Source: Rugosimonospora acidiphila
GTDB taxonomy: Bacteria; Actinomycetota; Actinomycetes; Mycobacteriales; Micromonosporaceae
Assembly (NCBI RefSeq): GCF_039543385.1
Contig: NZ_BAABJQ010000003.1
Span: 310,001 to 374,000 of the forward strand
DNA length: 64,000 nt
Direction: 5' to 3'
Shown: positions 34,144-42,526 of the stretch, in pieces
How the letters are laid out: each line of letters starts with the position of its first letter
Numbering within the stretch: the first letter of the stretch is position 1
Notes under the pieces: generated by a model
What the model was told of the DNA's origin: nothing
The model's database searches: none
Seen by the model: the letters and a program-made list of their open reading frames with translations, nothing else
Made by a program: the position numbers and the translations under genes

Positions 34144-35154
34144 GTGCTGGTCAACTTCGACCGTGCCCGGCGATGGCTGTCAGCCGTCGCGAACTGGGCA
34201 CTGGTCAACCTTGACCGCGCCCGCTCCTGGCTTCTGAGCATCGGACATCGGGCGCGTCCGTATGGCGACCGCGCGAGGCGCTGGCTGCTCGCCGGTGTGG
34301 CCTGGATCATGATCCGGACCGCCCGGCCCCGCCGCTGGCTCGCCGAGCGCAGCCGTCCGATTCTGGCCCGACTCGCCCCGTACGGGCGGTGGCTGCTGGC
34401 CCGCGTCGACCGCCTCCAGCAGTGGATGCCCGGCATCTCCCGGCGGGCCGTCCTCGGCCTGCTGCTGGTCGCGCAGTTGGCCTGGCCGGCCGCGTTCCAC
34501 GCGGTGAGCGCCGAGGCCGCACAGCCGGCGAAGGCGCCCGTGGTGTCGGCCGTTCCGGGGCTCGCGCCGCAGGCCAAGTCGGCGAGCCAGCCCCAACCCC
34601 AGGCCCAGCCTCAGTCGCAGGCCCAGCCTCAGCAGCAGGCCAAGCCGGGCGCGGCAGCGCCGGCCACCCCCGCCGCCATGGCGCCGAGCCCGGGGCAGCT
34701 GATGCCGGAGGGCATGCCCATCGACCAGTCGACCTTCATCCCGACGGTCGAGCAGATGGACAACGCTCGCTCGATCGTCGACACCGGGCAGCAGCTGAAC
34801 CTGCCGCCCCGCGCGTGGGTGATCGCCGTGGCCACCTCGCTGCAGGAAACCAAGCTGCACAACTACGGCAACCTCGGCGCGGGCAACGACCACGACTCGC
34901 TGGGCCTGTTCCAGCAGCGTCCGTCGTCCGGGTGGGGCACGCCGGCCGAGCTGACCGACCCGCACTACGCCGCCTCCGCGTTCTACGACGCGCTGACCCG
35001 GGTGCCGGGCTGGCAGAACCTTCCGCTGACCGTGGCGGCGCAGGACGTGCAGGTCTCCGCGTTCGGCGACCGGTACGCGCAGTGGGAGAAGCAGGCCACC
35101 GACATGGTGCTGGCGACCTACCACATCGGCCCGTACTGGGACGTGGCACCGTAG
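34144..35154 (+). CDS. secreted lysozyme-like / SLT-fold candidate with long basic N-region
   Basis: The 336-residue paralogue of the 14938-15654 protein shares its C-terminal domain: ATSLQET, DHDSLGLFQQRPSSGWGTPA, SAFGDRYAQWEKQATDMV. Its N-region differs: about 100 residues of repeated basic amphipathic units (FDRARRWL, LDRARSWLL, GDRARRWLL, PRRWLAE, YGRWLLAR). A hydrophobic signal-like segment (about 101-120) ends AEA-A, and a Gln/Pro linker (QPQPQAQPQSQAQPQQ) follows. GTG 34144 is preferred with AAAAGGAA 5 bases upstream; ATG 34081 lacks a site. The cell-wall role is inferred from the domain. Confidence 0.6.
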   Translation: MLVNFDRARRWLSAVANWALVNLDRARSWLLSIGHRARPYGDRARRWLLAGVAWIMIRTARPRRWLAERSRPILARLAPYGRWLLARVDRLQQWMPGISRRAVLGLLLVAQLAWPAAFHAVSAEAAQPAKAPVVSAVPGLAPQAKSASQPQPQAQPQSQAQPQQQAKPGAAAPATPAAMAPSPGQLMPEGMPIDQSTFIPTVEQMDNARSIVDTGQQLNLPPRAWVIAVATSLQETKLHNYGNLGAGNDHDSLGLFQQRPSSGWGTPAELTDPHYAASAFYDALTRVPGWQNLPLTVAAQDVQVSAFGDRYAQWEKQATDMVLATYHIGPYWDVAP

Positions 35155-35166
35155 CGCACCACCGTT

Positions 35167-35202
35167 GCGTGGGGGCGGCCGGGCGACCGGCCGCCCCCAC
35201 GC
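35167..35202. terminator. bidirectional terminator with GNRA loop
   Basis: A perfect 16-bp stem (35167-35182 with 35187-35202) closes on GCGA. It lies between the converging lysozyme-like gene and pntB. Confidence 0.85.
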
Positions 35203-35232
35203 CGTCTCCGGGGGGCCCGCGGTGCCGGGCCC

Positions 35233-36629
<1,397 letters not shown>

Positions 36630-36633
<4 letters not shown>

Positions 36634-36947
36634 GCCGGATCCTCGCTTCGCTGGCGGGGCTGCGGGGTGCGGGCCCGGAACATGCCGAGCATCCGGTCGG
36701 TGACCACGTACCCGCCCACCACGTTCGCGGTGGCGAAGGCCATCGCGACGAACGCCAGCAGGTACCCGGCCGGCCCGTGCGCGGTGCCGGCGATGAGCAT
36801 CGCGCCGACCAGCACGATGCCGTGGATGGAGTTGGCGCCCGACATCAGCGGGGTGTGCAGGGTCGCCGGCACCTTGCTGATCACCTCGAAGCCGACCAGC
36901 AGGCTGAGCACGAACACGGTCAGGTCGAACATCAGGTCGGCGCTCAT
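36630..36947 (-). CDS. pntAB: NAD(P) transhydrogenase subunit alpha, membrane part
   Basis: The 105-residue protein has three hydrophobic helices (LTVFVLSLLVGFEVISKV, IHGIVLVGAMLIAG, YLLAFVAMAFATANVVGGYV). It matches the membrane tail of PntA, encoded separately as in many actinobacteria and Rhodospirillum. The SKVPATLHTPLMSGANSIHG loop is typical. It overlaps pntAA and pntB by 4 bases each, so the three subunits are translated in step. Confidence 0.9.
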
Positions 36948-38074
36948 CGGGCACCTCCGCCGATGCGCACCTGTCCACCGCTGGTAACCACGGTGGCGGC
37001 GAGGATTTCGTCGTCGAGGTCCAGGCGTGGCGCCCCGTCGCGGACGAGGTGTGCCAGCAGGGCCGCGATGTTGCGCGCGTACGCGGCCGAGGCACCCGGC
37101 GCCATGCTCGAGGGCAGGTTGCCGGCGCCGATGAGCCGTACCCCGTCGGCGATCAGCACGCTGCGGTCGGGCTCGGACCCCTCCACGTTCCCGCCGCGCG
37201 GGCCGGCGGCCAGGTCGACCACGACCGAGCCGGGGCGCATTCCCTTGAGCGCCTCGCGGGTGACCAGCAGCGGGGGTTTTCGGCCCGGTACCAGCGCGGT
37301 GGTTATCACCACGTCGAATTCACCGATGCGCTGCTGCAGCGCCTCCTGCTGGGCGTCGCGCTCGGACTCCGACAGCGCCCTGGCGTAGCCGCCCTCACCA
37401 CTGCCTACGCTGACTCCGGCCAGGTCCAGGAACCGGGCGCCCATCGAGTGGACCTCGTCGCGCGTCTCCGGGCGGATGTCGTAGCCGGTCACCTGCGCGC
37501 CCAGCCGGCGCGCGGTGCCGATCGCCGACAGCCCGGCCACCCCGACCCCGAGCACCAGCACCTGCGCCGGTTTCGCGGTGCCGGCGGCGGTCATCAGCAT
37601 CGGGAAGTACCGGCCGTACGCGTCGGCGGCCACCAGCGCCGCCTTGTACCCCGCGATGCTGGCCTGCGAGGTCAGCGCGTCCATCGACTGCGCCCGGCTC
37701 AGCGTGCGGGGCAACAGGTCCAGGCTCACCGCCTCCACGCCGCGCTCGGCCAGCGCCCTGAACAGATCCGGGTCGGCCAGCGGCTCCAGCATTCCCACCA
37801 GAACCTGACCCCGGCGCATCCGCGGCACCTGGTCGCCGGACGGCGGCCGGACACACGCCAGCACGTCGGCCCGCTCGTACAGTTCCGCCCCGGCGACCGG
37901 TACCGCGCCTACCTCGGTATACGCGCTGTCGGGCAGGAACGCGCCGGTGCCGGCGTCGTTCTCGACGAGCACCTCGCAGCCCAGGTCGCGAAGCCGCGGT
38001 ATCACCGCGGGTACCACGGCTACCCGGTGCTCACCAGGTTCGGATTCCTTCACCACACCGATGCTCGTCGTCAC
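36944..38074 (-). CDS. pntAA: NAD(P) transhydrogenase subunit alpha, NAD-binding part
   Basis: This 376-residue soluble subunit starts TTSIGVVKESEPGEHRVAVV and contains TAAGTAKPAQVLVLGVGVAG (Rossmann fold), the TGYDIRPETRDEVHSMGARF segment and ALVPGRKPPLLVTREAL. It binds NAD(H) (domain I) and passes hydride to domain III of PntB. GTG 38074 has GGGAGG 6 bases upstream. It is the first gene of the pnt operon. Confidence 0.9.
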   Translation of the reverse strand: MTTSIGVVKESEPGEHRVAVVPAVIPRLRDLGCEVLVENDAGTGAFLPDSAYTEVGAVPVAGAELYERADVLACVRPPSGDQVPRMRRGQVLVGMLEPLADPDLFRALAERGVEAVSLDLLPRTLSRAQSMDALTSQASIAGYKAALVAADAYGRYFPMLMTAAGTAKPAQVLVLGVGVAGLSAIGTARRLGAQVTGYDIRPETRDEVHSMGARFLDLAGVSVGSGEGGYARALSESERDAQQEALQQRIGEFDVVITTALVPGRKPPLLVTREALKGMRPGSVVVDLAAGPRGGNVEGSEPDRSVLIADGVRLIGAGNLPSSMAPGASAAYARNIAALLAHLVRDGAPRLDLDDEILAATVVTSGGQVRIGGGAR

Positions 38075-38191
38075 GAGCGCCTCCCATCGACAACGCTGTC
38101 TATGGGTGAACATTAGGCACCGGCGAGCGGCGCTGCCCACCCCATCCCGGCGTGGCGGCAATCGGCGCGGGGGGCCGAGCCGTGGTGTGCG

Positions 38192-38854
38192 CTACGGTGC
38201 CGAGCCCGGCCGGACCAGCCCGACCTCGTAGGCCAGCACGACGGCCTGGACCCGGTCGCGCAGGTCGAGCTTGGTGAGGATGGCCGACAGGTGCGTCTTC
38301 ACGGTGGCCTGGCTCAGGCTCAGCCGCTGCGCGATCTCGGCATTGGACATCGCTCGGGCAACCAGCGTGAGCACCTCGACCTCGCGGCTGGTCAGCGCGT
38401 CCAACCGTTTGGGCCGCCGGCCGCCGGGCAGTTGGTCGGCGAAGCGGTCCAGCAGCCGCCGGGTCACCGTCGGCGCGAGCAGCGCCTCGCCCCGGGACAC
38501 CACCCTGACCGCCTCGGCCAGGTCGGCGGGGCGGGTGTCCTTGAGCAGGAAGCCGCTCGCCCCCGCGCGCAGCGCGGCGAACACCGGCTCGTCCAGGTCG
38601 AACGTGGTGAGCATGATGACCCGCGCCGGGTTGCCGGCCGCGACCAGCCGGCGGGTCGCCTCGATGCCGTCGAGGCGGGGCATGCGCACGTCCATCAGGA
38701 TCACGTTGGGGCGGTGCCGTTCGGCGAGCACGATCGCCTCCAGCCCGTCGGCGGCCTCGCCCACGACCGACAGGTCCTCGCGGGCGTCGATAATCATGGC
38801 GAGGCCGGCGCGGACCAGCTCCTGATCGTCGGCGATCAGTACGCGTACGTTCAT
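38192..38854 (-). CDS. NarL/FixJ-family response regulator
   Basis: The 220-residue regulator has a receiver domain with acidic pocket Asp9/Asp10, phospho-acceptor Asp55 (VILMDVRMP), Thr in MLTTFD and Lys in FLLKDT. A LuxR-type HTH follows (LTSREVEVLTLVARAMSNAE ... SQATVKTHLSAILTKLDLRD). The ATG overlaps the kinase stop by 4 bases, so the two form a cognate pair. Target genes are not evident; nearby candidates are the pnt operon and the divergent DUF6069 gene. Confidence 0.92.
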   Translation of the reverse strand: MNVRVLIADDQELVRAGLAMIIDAREDLSVVGEAADGLEAIVLAERHRPNVILMDVRMPRLDGIEATRRLVAAGNPARVIMLTTFDLDEPVFAALRAGASGFLLKDTRPADLAEAVRVVSRGEALLAPTVTRRLLDRFADQLPGGRRPKRLDALTSREVEVLTLVARAMSNAEIAQRLSLSQATVKTHLSAILTKLDLRDRVQAVVLAYEVGLVRPGSAP

Positions 38855-40038
38855 CGGGCCGAGCTCAGCGGCAGGTGGGCGCGGACCAGGAAGCCGCCCC
38901 GTGGGCCGGGCCCGGCGTCCAGCGTGCCGCCCAGCAGCCGGGCGCGCTCCCGCATGCCGACGATCCCGTGGCGGGTCCCCGACGTGGCCGCGCCGCCGGC
39001 CGACCGCGTCGTACCGTCGTCGGCGATCTCCAACTGCAGCGCCAGCGGCGCGTACCGGACGGTGACGTCGGCCCTGGTCGCGTGCGCGTGGCGCAGCGTG
39101 TTGGTCAGCGACTCCTGCACTATGCGGTACGCGGACAGATCGACCCCGGGCGGCATGGGTCCGGCGCTGCCCTCGGTGCGCAGCACGACGGTCAGCCCGG
39201 CGGCGCGCAGCGGGGCGGCGAGGGAGTCGAGCTGGGCGAGCCCCGGCTGCGGCGCGTTCGGTTCGTCCGACTCCTCCGGGCGCATGGTCGAAAGCAGGGT
39301 GCGCAGCTCGGACAGGGCGGTACGGGCGGCGGCCTGGATCCCGCCGAGCGCCTCCCGGGCCCGCTCCGGCCGGGCGTCGAACACGTCCTCGGCGGCGGCG
39401 GCCTGCACCACGATGACCGACACCGTGTGCGCCACCACGTCGTGCAGTTCCCGGGCGATGCGGGCGCGCTCCTCGGCGATGATGCGCCGCCGCTCCGCGT
39501 CGCGGCGCAGGAACCGGGTGCGGGCCAGCTCCCCGAGCGACCAGGACAGGGCCGGTCCGGCGATGGCCAGCAGCAGGTCCCGCCACCCGCCGCCGGAGGC
39601 CAGCACCCACGGCGTGGGGACGATCAGGATGCCCAGCGCCCACAGGGTCACCCGGGGTGGCCGCAGCATGCTGAACGTGATCATCGGGGCCGACGCGAGG
39701 CCGAACCAGGGCAGGTGCGGCCCCAGGATCTGCAGCCCGAGTCCGGCCAGGATGACCACCGCCATGGCGCGTTCGGGGTGGCGGCGCATCCAGATCAGCG
39801 CCCCGCCCTGCACCACCGCCAGGGCGAGCGCGGCGGCGGTACCCACGGCGGTGTGCGGGCCGCCGGGGACGATCGGGATCAGGACGGCCAGCACCGCCGC
39901 GATCAGCGCGGCGAACAGGATGTCGCCGACCCACGGACCCTCGGATCGACAGGAGGCGTTGGGGCGCACGCTGCGAAGCATAGGTGGCGCGACCGGCGTG
40001 GTCATCGGTCCCGAGGCTGAGCCGGGACGCGGGCTCAT
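38851..40038 (-). CDS. NarL/DesK-type sensor histidine kinase
   Basis: This 395-residue membrane kinase has four to five hydrophobic segments (about 38-165) without a large extracytoplasmic domain. A HisKA_3 motif with phospho-His199 (ARELHDVVAHTVSVIVVQ) follows. The ATPase part has VQESLTNTLRHAHA (N-box) and GIVGMRERARLLGG. This is the DesK-like class that senses membrane state or an unknown signal. Start is ATG 40038 or ATG 40005; neither has an ideal ribosome site. Confidence 0.88.
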   Translation of the reverse strand: MSPRPGSASGPMTTPVAPPMLRSVRPNASCRSEGPWVGDILFAALIAAVLAVLIPIVPGGPHTAVGTAAALALAVVQGGALIWMRRHPERAMAVVILAGLGLQILGPHLPWFGLASAPMITFSMLRPPRVTLWALGILIVPTPWVLASGGGWRDLLLAIAGPALSWSLGELARTRFLRRDAERRRIIAEERARIARELHDVVAHTVSVIVVQAAAAEDVFDARPERAREALGGIQAAARTALSELRTLLSTMRPEESDEPNAPQPGLAQLDSLAAPLRAAGLTVVLRTEGSAGPMPPGVDLSAYRIVQESLTNTLRHAHATRADVTVRYAPLALQLEIADDGTTRSAGGAATSGTRHGIVGMRERARLLGGTLDAGPGPRGGFLVRAHLPLSSAR

Positions 40039-40199
40039 CCTCGCGACCGAGCCGGCGCCGTCCGTCGGAGGTACTCGCGCGGTGCCGCGACTCCTTCCGC
40101 GGATCGAGCCGAAGTCCGGTCCGCGGACCGATCCGGTCGGGCCGGCCGGACTCCTACCTTTCGGGTCGACGCCGTTTGCCGTTCCTATGGGAGGTACCC

Positions 40200-40619
40200 G
40201 TGTCCACGACTGTCCGGGCCGGATCGCGGCCCCGTTCGGGCCCCCGCGACCGGATGCTCGCCGTGGCCGCCACGGCGGTCGCGACGCTGACCGTCTGGGC
40301 GGTCGCCGGGCCGCTGGCCGGGGTCAGGCTCGCGGTCGACTCCGGCGGTGACGTCTACCGCGTCGGCCCGGCCGAGGTCGTGGTGGTGAGCCTGCTGGTC
40401 GGGCTCGCCGCCTGGGCGCTGCTCGCCGTGCTGGAGAGGTTCAGCCGCCGGGCGCGCGGCATCTGGACCGCCATCGCGCTGGCGGTGCTGGTGCTGTCGC
40501 TGGCCGGCCCGCTCGGCGGGGCCACCACCACCGCCACCGTCTCGCTGATGTGCATGCACCTGGCGGCGGCCGCGGTCCTCATCCCGCTGCTCGCCCGCAC
40601 GGCCGGGCGCCTCGGCTGA
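40200..40619 (+). CDS. DUF6069-type four-helix membrane protein
   Basis: The 139-residue protein has four hydrophobic segments and the DUF6069 pattern by eye: a basic N-terminus, VLERFSRRARGIWTAIAL and TATVSLMCMHLAAAAVLIPL. GTG 40200 is preceded by GGGAGG with 5 bases spacing, which decides the start. It is divergent from the two-component system, and a shared promoter region (40039-40199) suggests it could be a target. Function unknown. Confidence 0.72.
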   Translation: MSTTVRAGSRPRSGPRDRMLAVAATAVATLTVWAVAGPLAGVRLAVDSGGDVYRVGPAEVVVVSLLVGLAAWALLAVLERFSRRARGIWTAIALAVLVLSLAGPLGGATTTATVSLMCMHLAAAAVLIPLLARTAGRLG

Positions 40620-40731
40620 GGACCGGGACCGCCGGGAAGCGCGACCGCGGGGGAGCGCGGCCACCGGGGAATGTCCCCCTCGACCGCGCCGCGGCGCGGG
40701 CGCGCACCCCCCACGCTTCCCCGCTTGAGCG

Positions 40732-40770
40732 CCGCGGTCCGGGGACCTGGCCCCGGTTCCCGGACCGCGG
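40732..40770. terminator. terminator between DUF6069 gene and azoR
   Basis: CCGCGGTCCGGG (40732-40743) pairs with CCCGGACCGCGG (40759-40770). The loop can itself fold (GG/CC). It lies between converging genes. Confidence 0.65.
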
Positions 40771-40788
40771 TCATCGGGACAACGGCGC

Positions 40789-41448
40789 TCAGGCCGCGGC
40801 GGCCCGCATGCGCTGGGCGAGGGTCCGGCCGTGCGAATCGGCGACGACGTGGGCGTTGCGGCGGGACTCGTCGGCCAGCCCGACCAGCGACGCCATGGCC
40901 GGCACGGCGCCGGCCAGGGTCAGTTCGGCCTCCACGACGTGCAGGTCCAGGCCCCACAGGTCGCCGAGGACGCGCCGCAGGTACGGGCCGGCGTGGTCCC
41001 ACCCCTCCCGCGGGGCGCCCGGGCCGTACCCGCCGCCCCGGACGAGCACCAGGACGCCCGGCCGGCCCGCCAGCAGCGGACTCTCGGCGGAGGTGCCCCC
41101 GGGGTTAGCGATGATCAGGTCGATCCACGCCTTCAGGTACTGCGGAACGCCGTAGTTGTACAGCGGAGCGGCGAACAGGTACGCGTCGGCGTCGAGCAGT
41201 TCGTCGAGCAGCGTCGTGGACAGCGCCACCGCCTCGGCCTGCTGCGGCGTGCGCTGCTCGGCGGGGGTGTGCCAGCCGCCGACCGCGTCGCGCCAGCTGG
41301 TCGCCGGCAGTGGCTCCTGACCCACGTCGCGGCGGACCACCTGGGCGTGCGGGTGTTCGGCTCGCCAGGCCTTCTCGACGGTATCCGCGACCTCGCGGCT
41401 GATCGATCCCTCGGTGCGAATGCTCGCATCCAGGCGGAAGAGGCTCAC
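40789..41448 (-). CDS. azoR: FMN-dependent NADH-azoreductase (flavodoxin-fold quinone reductase)
   Basis: The 219-residue protein begins LFRLDASIRTEGSISREVAD (the AzoR FMN phosphate loop). It has AYLFAAPLYNYGVPQYLKAW and a final NAD-binding part. It would reduce quinones or azo compounds with NADH by two-electron transfer. GTG 41448 is chosen with AAGGAG upstream. It is divergent from a MarR regulator, the common arrangement for electrophile-inducible quinone reductases. Confidence 0.85.
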   Translation of the reverse strand: MSLFRLDASIRTEGSISREVADTVEKAWRAEHPHAQVVRRDVGQEPLPATSWRDAVGGWHTPAEQRTPQQAEAVALSTTLLDELLDADAYLFAAPLYNYGVPQYLKAWIDLIIANPGGTSAESPLLAGRPGVLVLVRGGGYGPGAPREGWDHAGPYLRRVLGDLWGLDLHVVEAELTLAGAVPAMASLVGLADESRRNAHVVADSHGRTLAQRMRAAAA

Positions 41449-41463
41449 AGGAACTCCTTGGTA

Positions 41464-41494
41464 TTGCAGATCTACTGGCAAGCAGAAAGTCTGC
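41464..41494. promoter_or_regulatory. candidate MarR operators between azoR and marR
   Basis: TTGC-N10-GCAA (41464-41481) and GCAGA-AAG-TCTGC (41482-41494) are adjacent inverted repeats in the 109-bp divergent region. They are likely binding sites for the neighbouring MarR protein. Confidence 0.45.
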
Positions 41495-41557
41495 CACGCA
41501 GAACATCTCCCTCGCAACTCTTCCGTGCTGGAGCGGCTGGCCAGGTACTATGGGCGG

Positions 41558-42130
41558 ATGGCAGCGTCCTCGGTCCCCTCGGCCAGCGCCGACGCGCCGG
41601 CCGGGCCGTGCGGCCCCCTGGACAGTGATCTCGGCTGGGCGCTGGGCGCGGTCTTCCGGTCGTATGTCAAGGAGGCCAACGTCGCGGTCGCCGACCTGCC
41701 CGGTGGACCGCGCGGATACCAGGTCCTCGCGGCCGCCGCCACCACCGCCCTGGGGACCCAGCTCGCGCTGGCCAACGAACTCGGGATCGACCGCACCGTG
41801 ATGACCTACCTGCTCGACGACCTCGAGCGGGCGGGCCTCATCGTGCGTCAGCCCGACCCCGCCGACCGCCGGGTGCGCCGCGTCTGCGTCACCGAGCCGG
41901 GCAGGACCCGGCTGACCGAGCTGGACGAGCGGCTGCGGCTGACCGAGGATCACCTGCTCTCGGCCCTCGACGAGGCGGACCGGACCACCTTCCGGGACCT
42001 GCTGCGGCGCCTGGCCACCCACGCCAACAGCCGGCATCCGATGACCGACGCCTGCCAGGCCGTCCAGGAGACCGGCATCGTCCAGGACGGGCCGCAGGCG
42101 GCCACGCCGCGCCGCACCCGCCGCCGTTAG
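41558..42130 (+). CDS. MarR-family transcriptional regulator
   Basis: This 190-residue winged-helix dimer protein has TQLALANELGIDRTVMTYLL (recognition helices) and DPADRRVRRVCVTEPGRTRL (wing). ATG 41558 is used. The N-terminal 25 residues and C-terminal 25 residues are disordered and charged. It is divergent from azoR and most likely represses it until a quinone or phenolic signal appears. No cysteine typical of OhrR/YodB sensing is seen in the N-terminal helix (the sole early Cys is in PAGPCGPLDSD). Confidence 0.85.
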   Translation: MAASSVPSASADAPAGPCGPLDSDLGWALGAVFRSYVKEANVAVADLPGGPRGYQVLAAAATTALGTQLALANELGIDRTVMTYLLDDLERAGLIVRQPDPADRRVRRVCVTEPGRTRLTELDERLRLTEDHLLSALDEADRTTFRDLLRRLATHANSRHPMTDACQAVQETGIVQDGPQAATPRRTRRR

Positions 42131-42141
42131 GTGCCACGCCC

Positions 42142-42161
42142 ACCCGCCCGGTTCGGCGGGT
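42142..42161. terminator. hairpin after marR
   Basis: ACCCGCC (42142-42148) pairs with GGCGGGT (42155-42161), with G/C extension on both sides. It lies 12 bases after the MarR stop. The rest of the gap to 42391 shows no supported gene. Confidence 0.5.
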
Positions 42162-42391
42162 CGGGCGGGCGTTCGCGCCGATCGTTCGGGCGGGGCCCAT
42201 CGTCCGCCCGCGGGGTGGCCGCGCAGCAGGGCGACCGGTGGATCACGGCGTGGGGCCCAGGCCGCGCGGGCGAACCGGCCGCCGCCGGCCGGCCCGCCCG
42301 GCCGTGCCGAAACCGCCCTCCGAATATCGATTCGACACGGCGAAGGCAATAGGGTGTCGGTGGACATCCCCACCCCGAGACGGCGGCTGCC

Positions 42392-42526
42392 ATGATCGAG
42401 AACATCACCCGGACGCCCTCCGGCGCCGGCCACGCACGGCTCGGCGTCGCACGGTCCGCCGCCGCCCGTGGGGTGGCGCCGCCGGGCCTCGCCACCGCGC
42501 CGGCCGGCGCGGGGTACAACGGGTGA
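42392..42526 (+). CDS. possible 44-residue leader peptide coupled to the GGDEF-EAL gene
   Basis: A small frame reads MIENITRTPSGAG and ends PAGAGYNG. It is Ala/Gly/Pro-rich, has no known family, and no strong ribosome site precedes it. Its TGA overlaps the GTG of the cyclic-di-GMP gene (GTGA), the pattern seen at real couplings elsewhere in this window. That overlap is the only evidence. Confidence 0.3.
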   Translation: MIENITRTPSGAGHARLGVARSAAARGVAPPGLATAPAGAGYNG

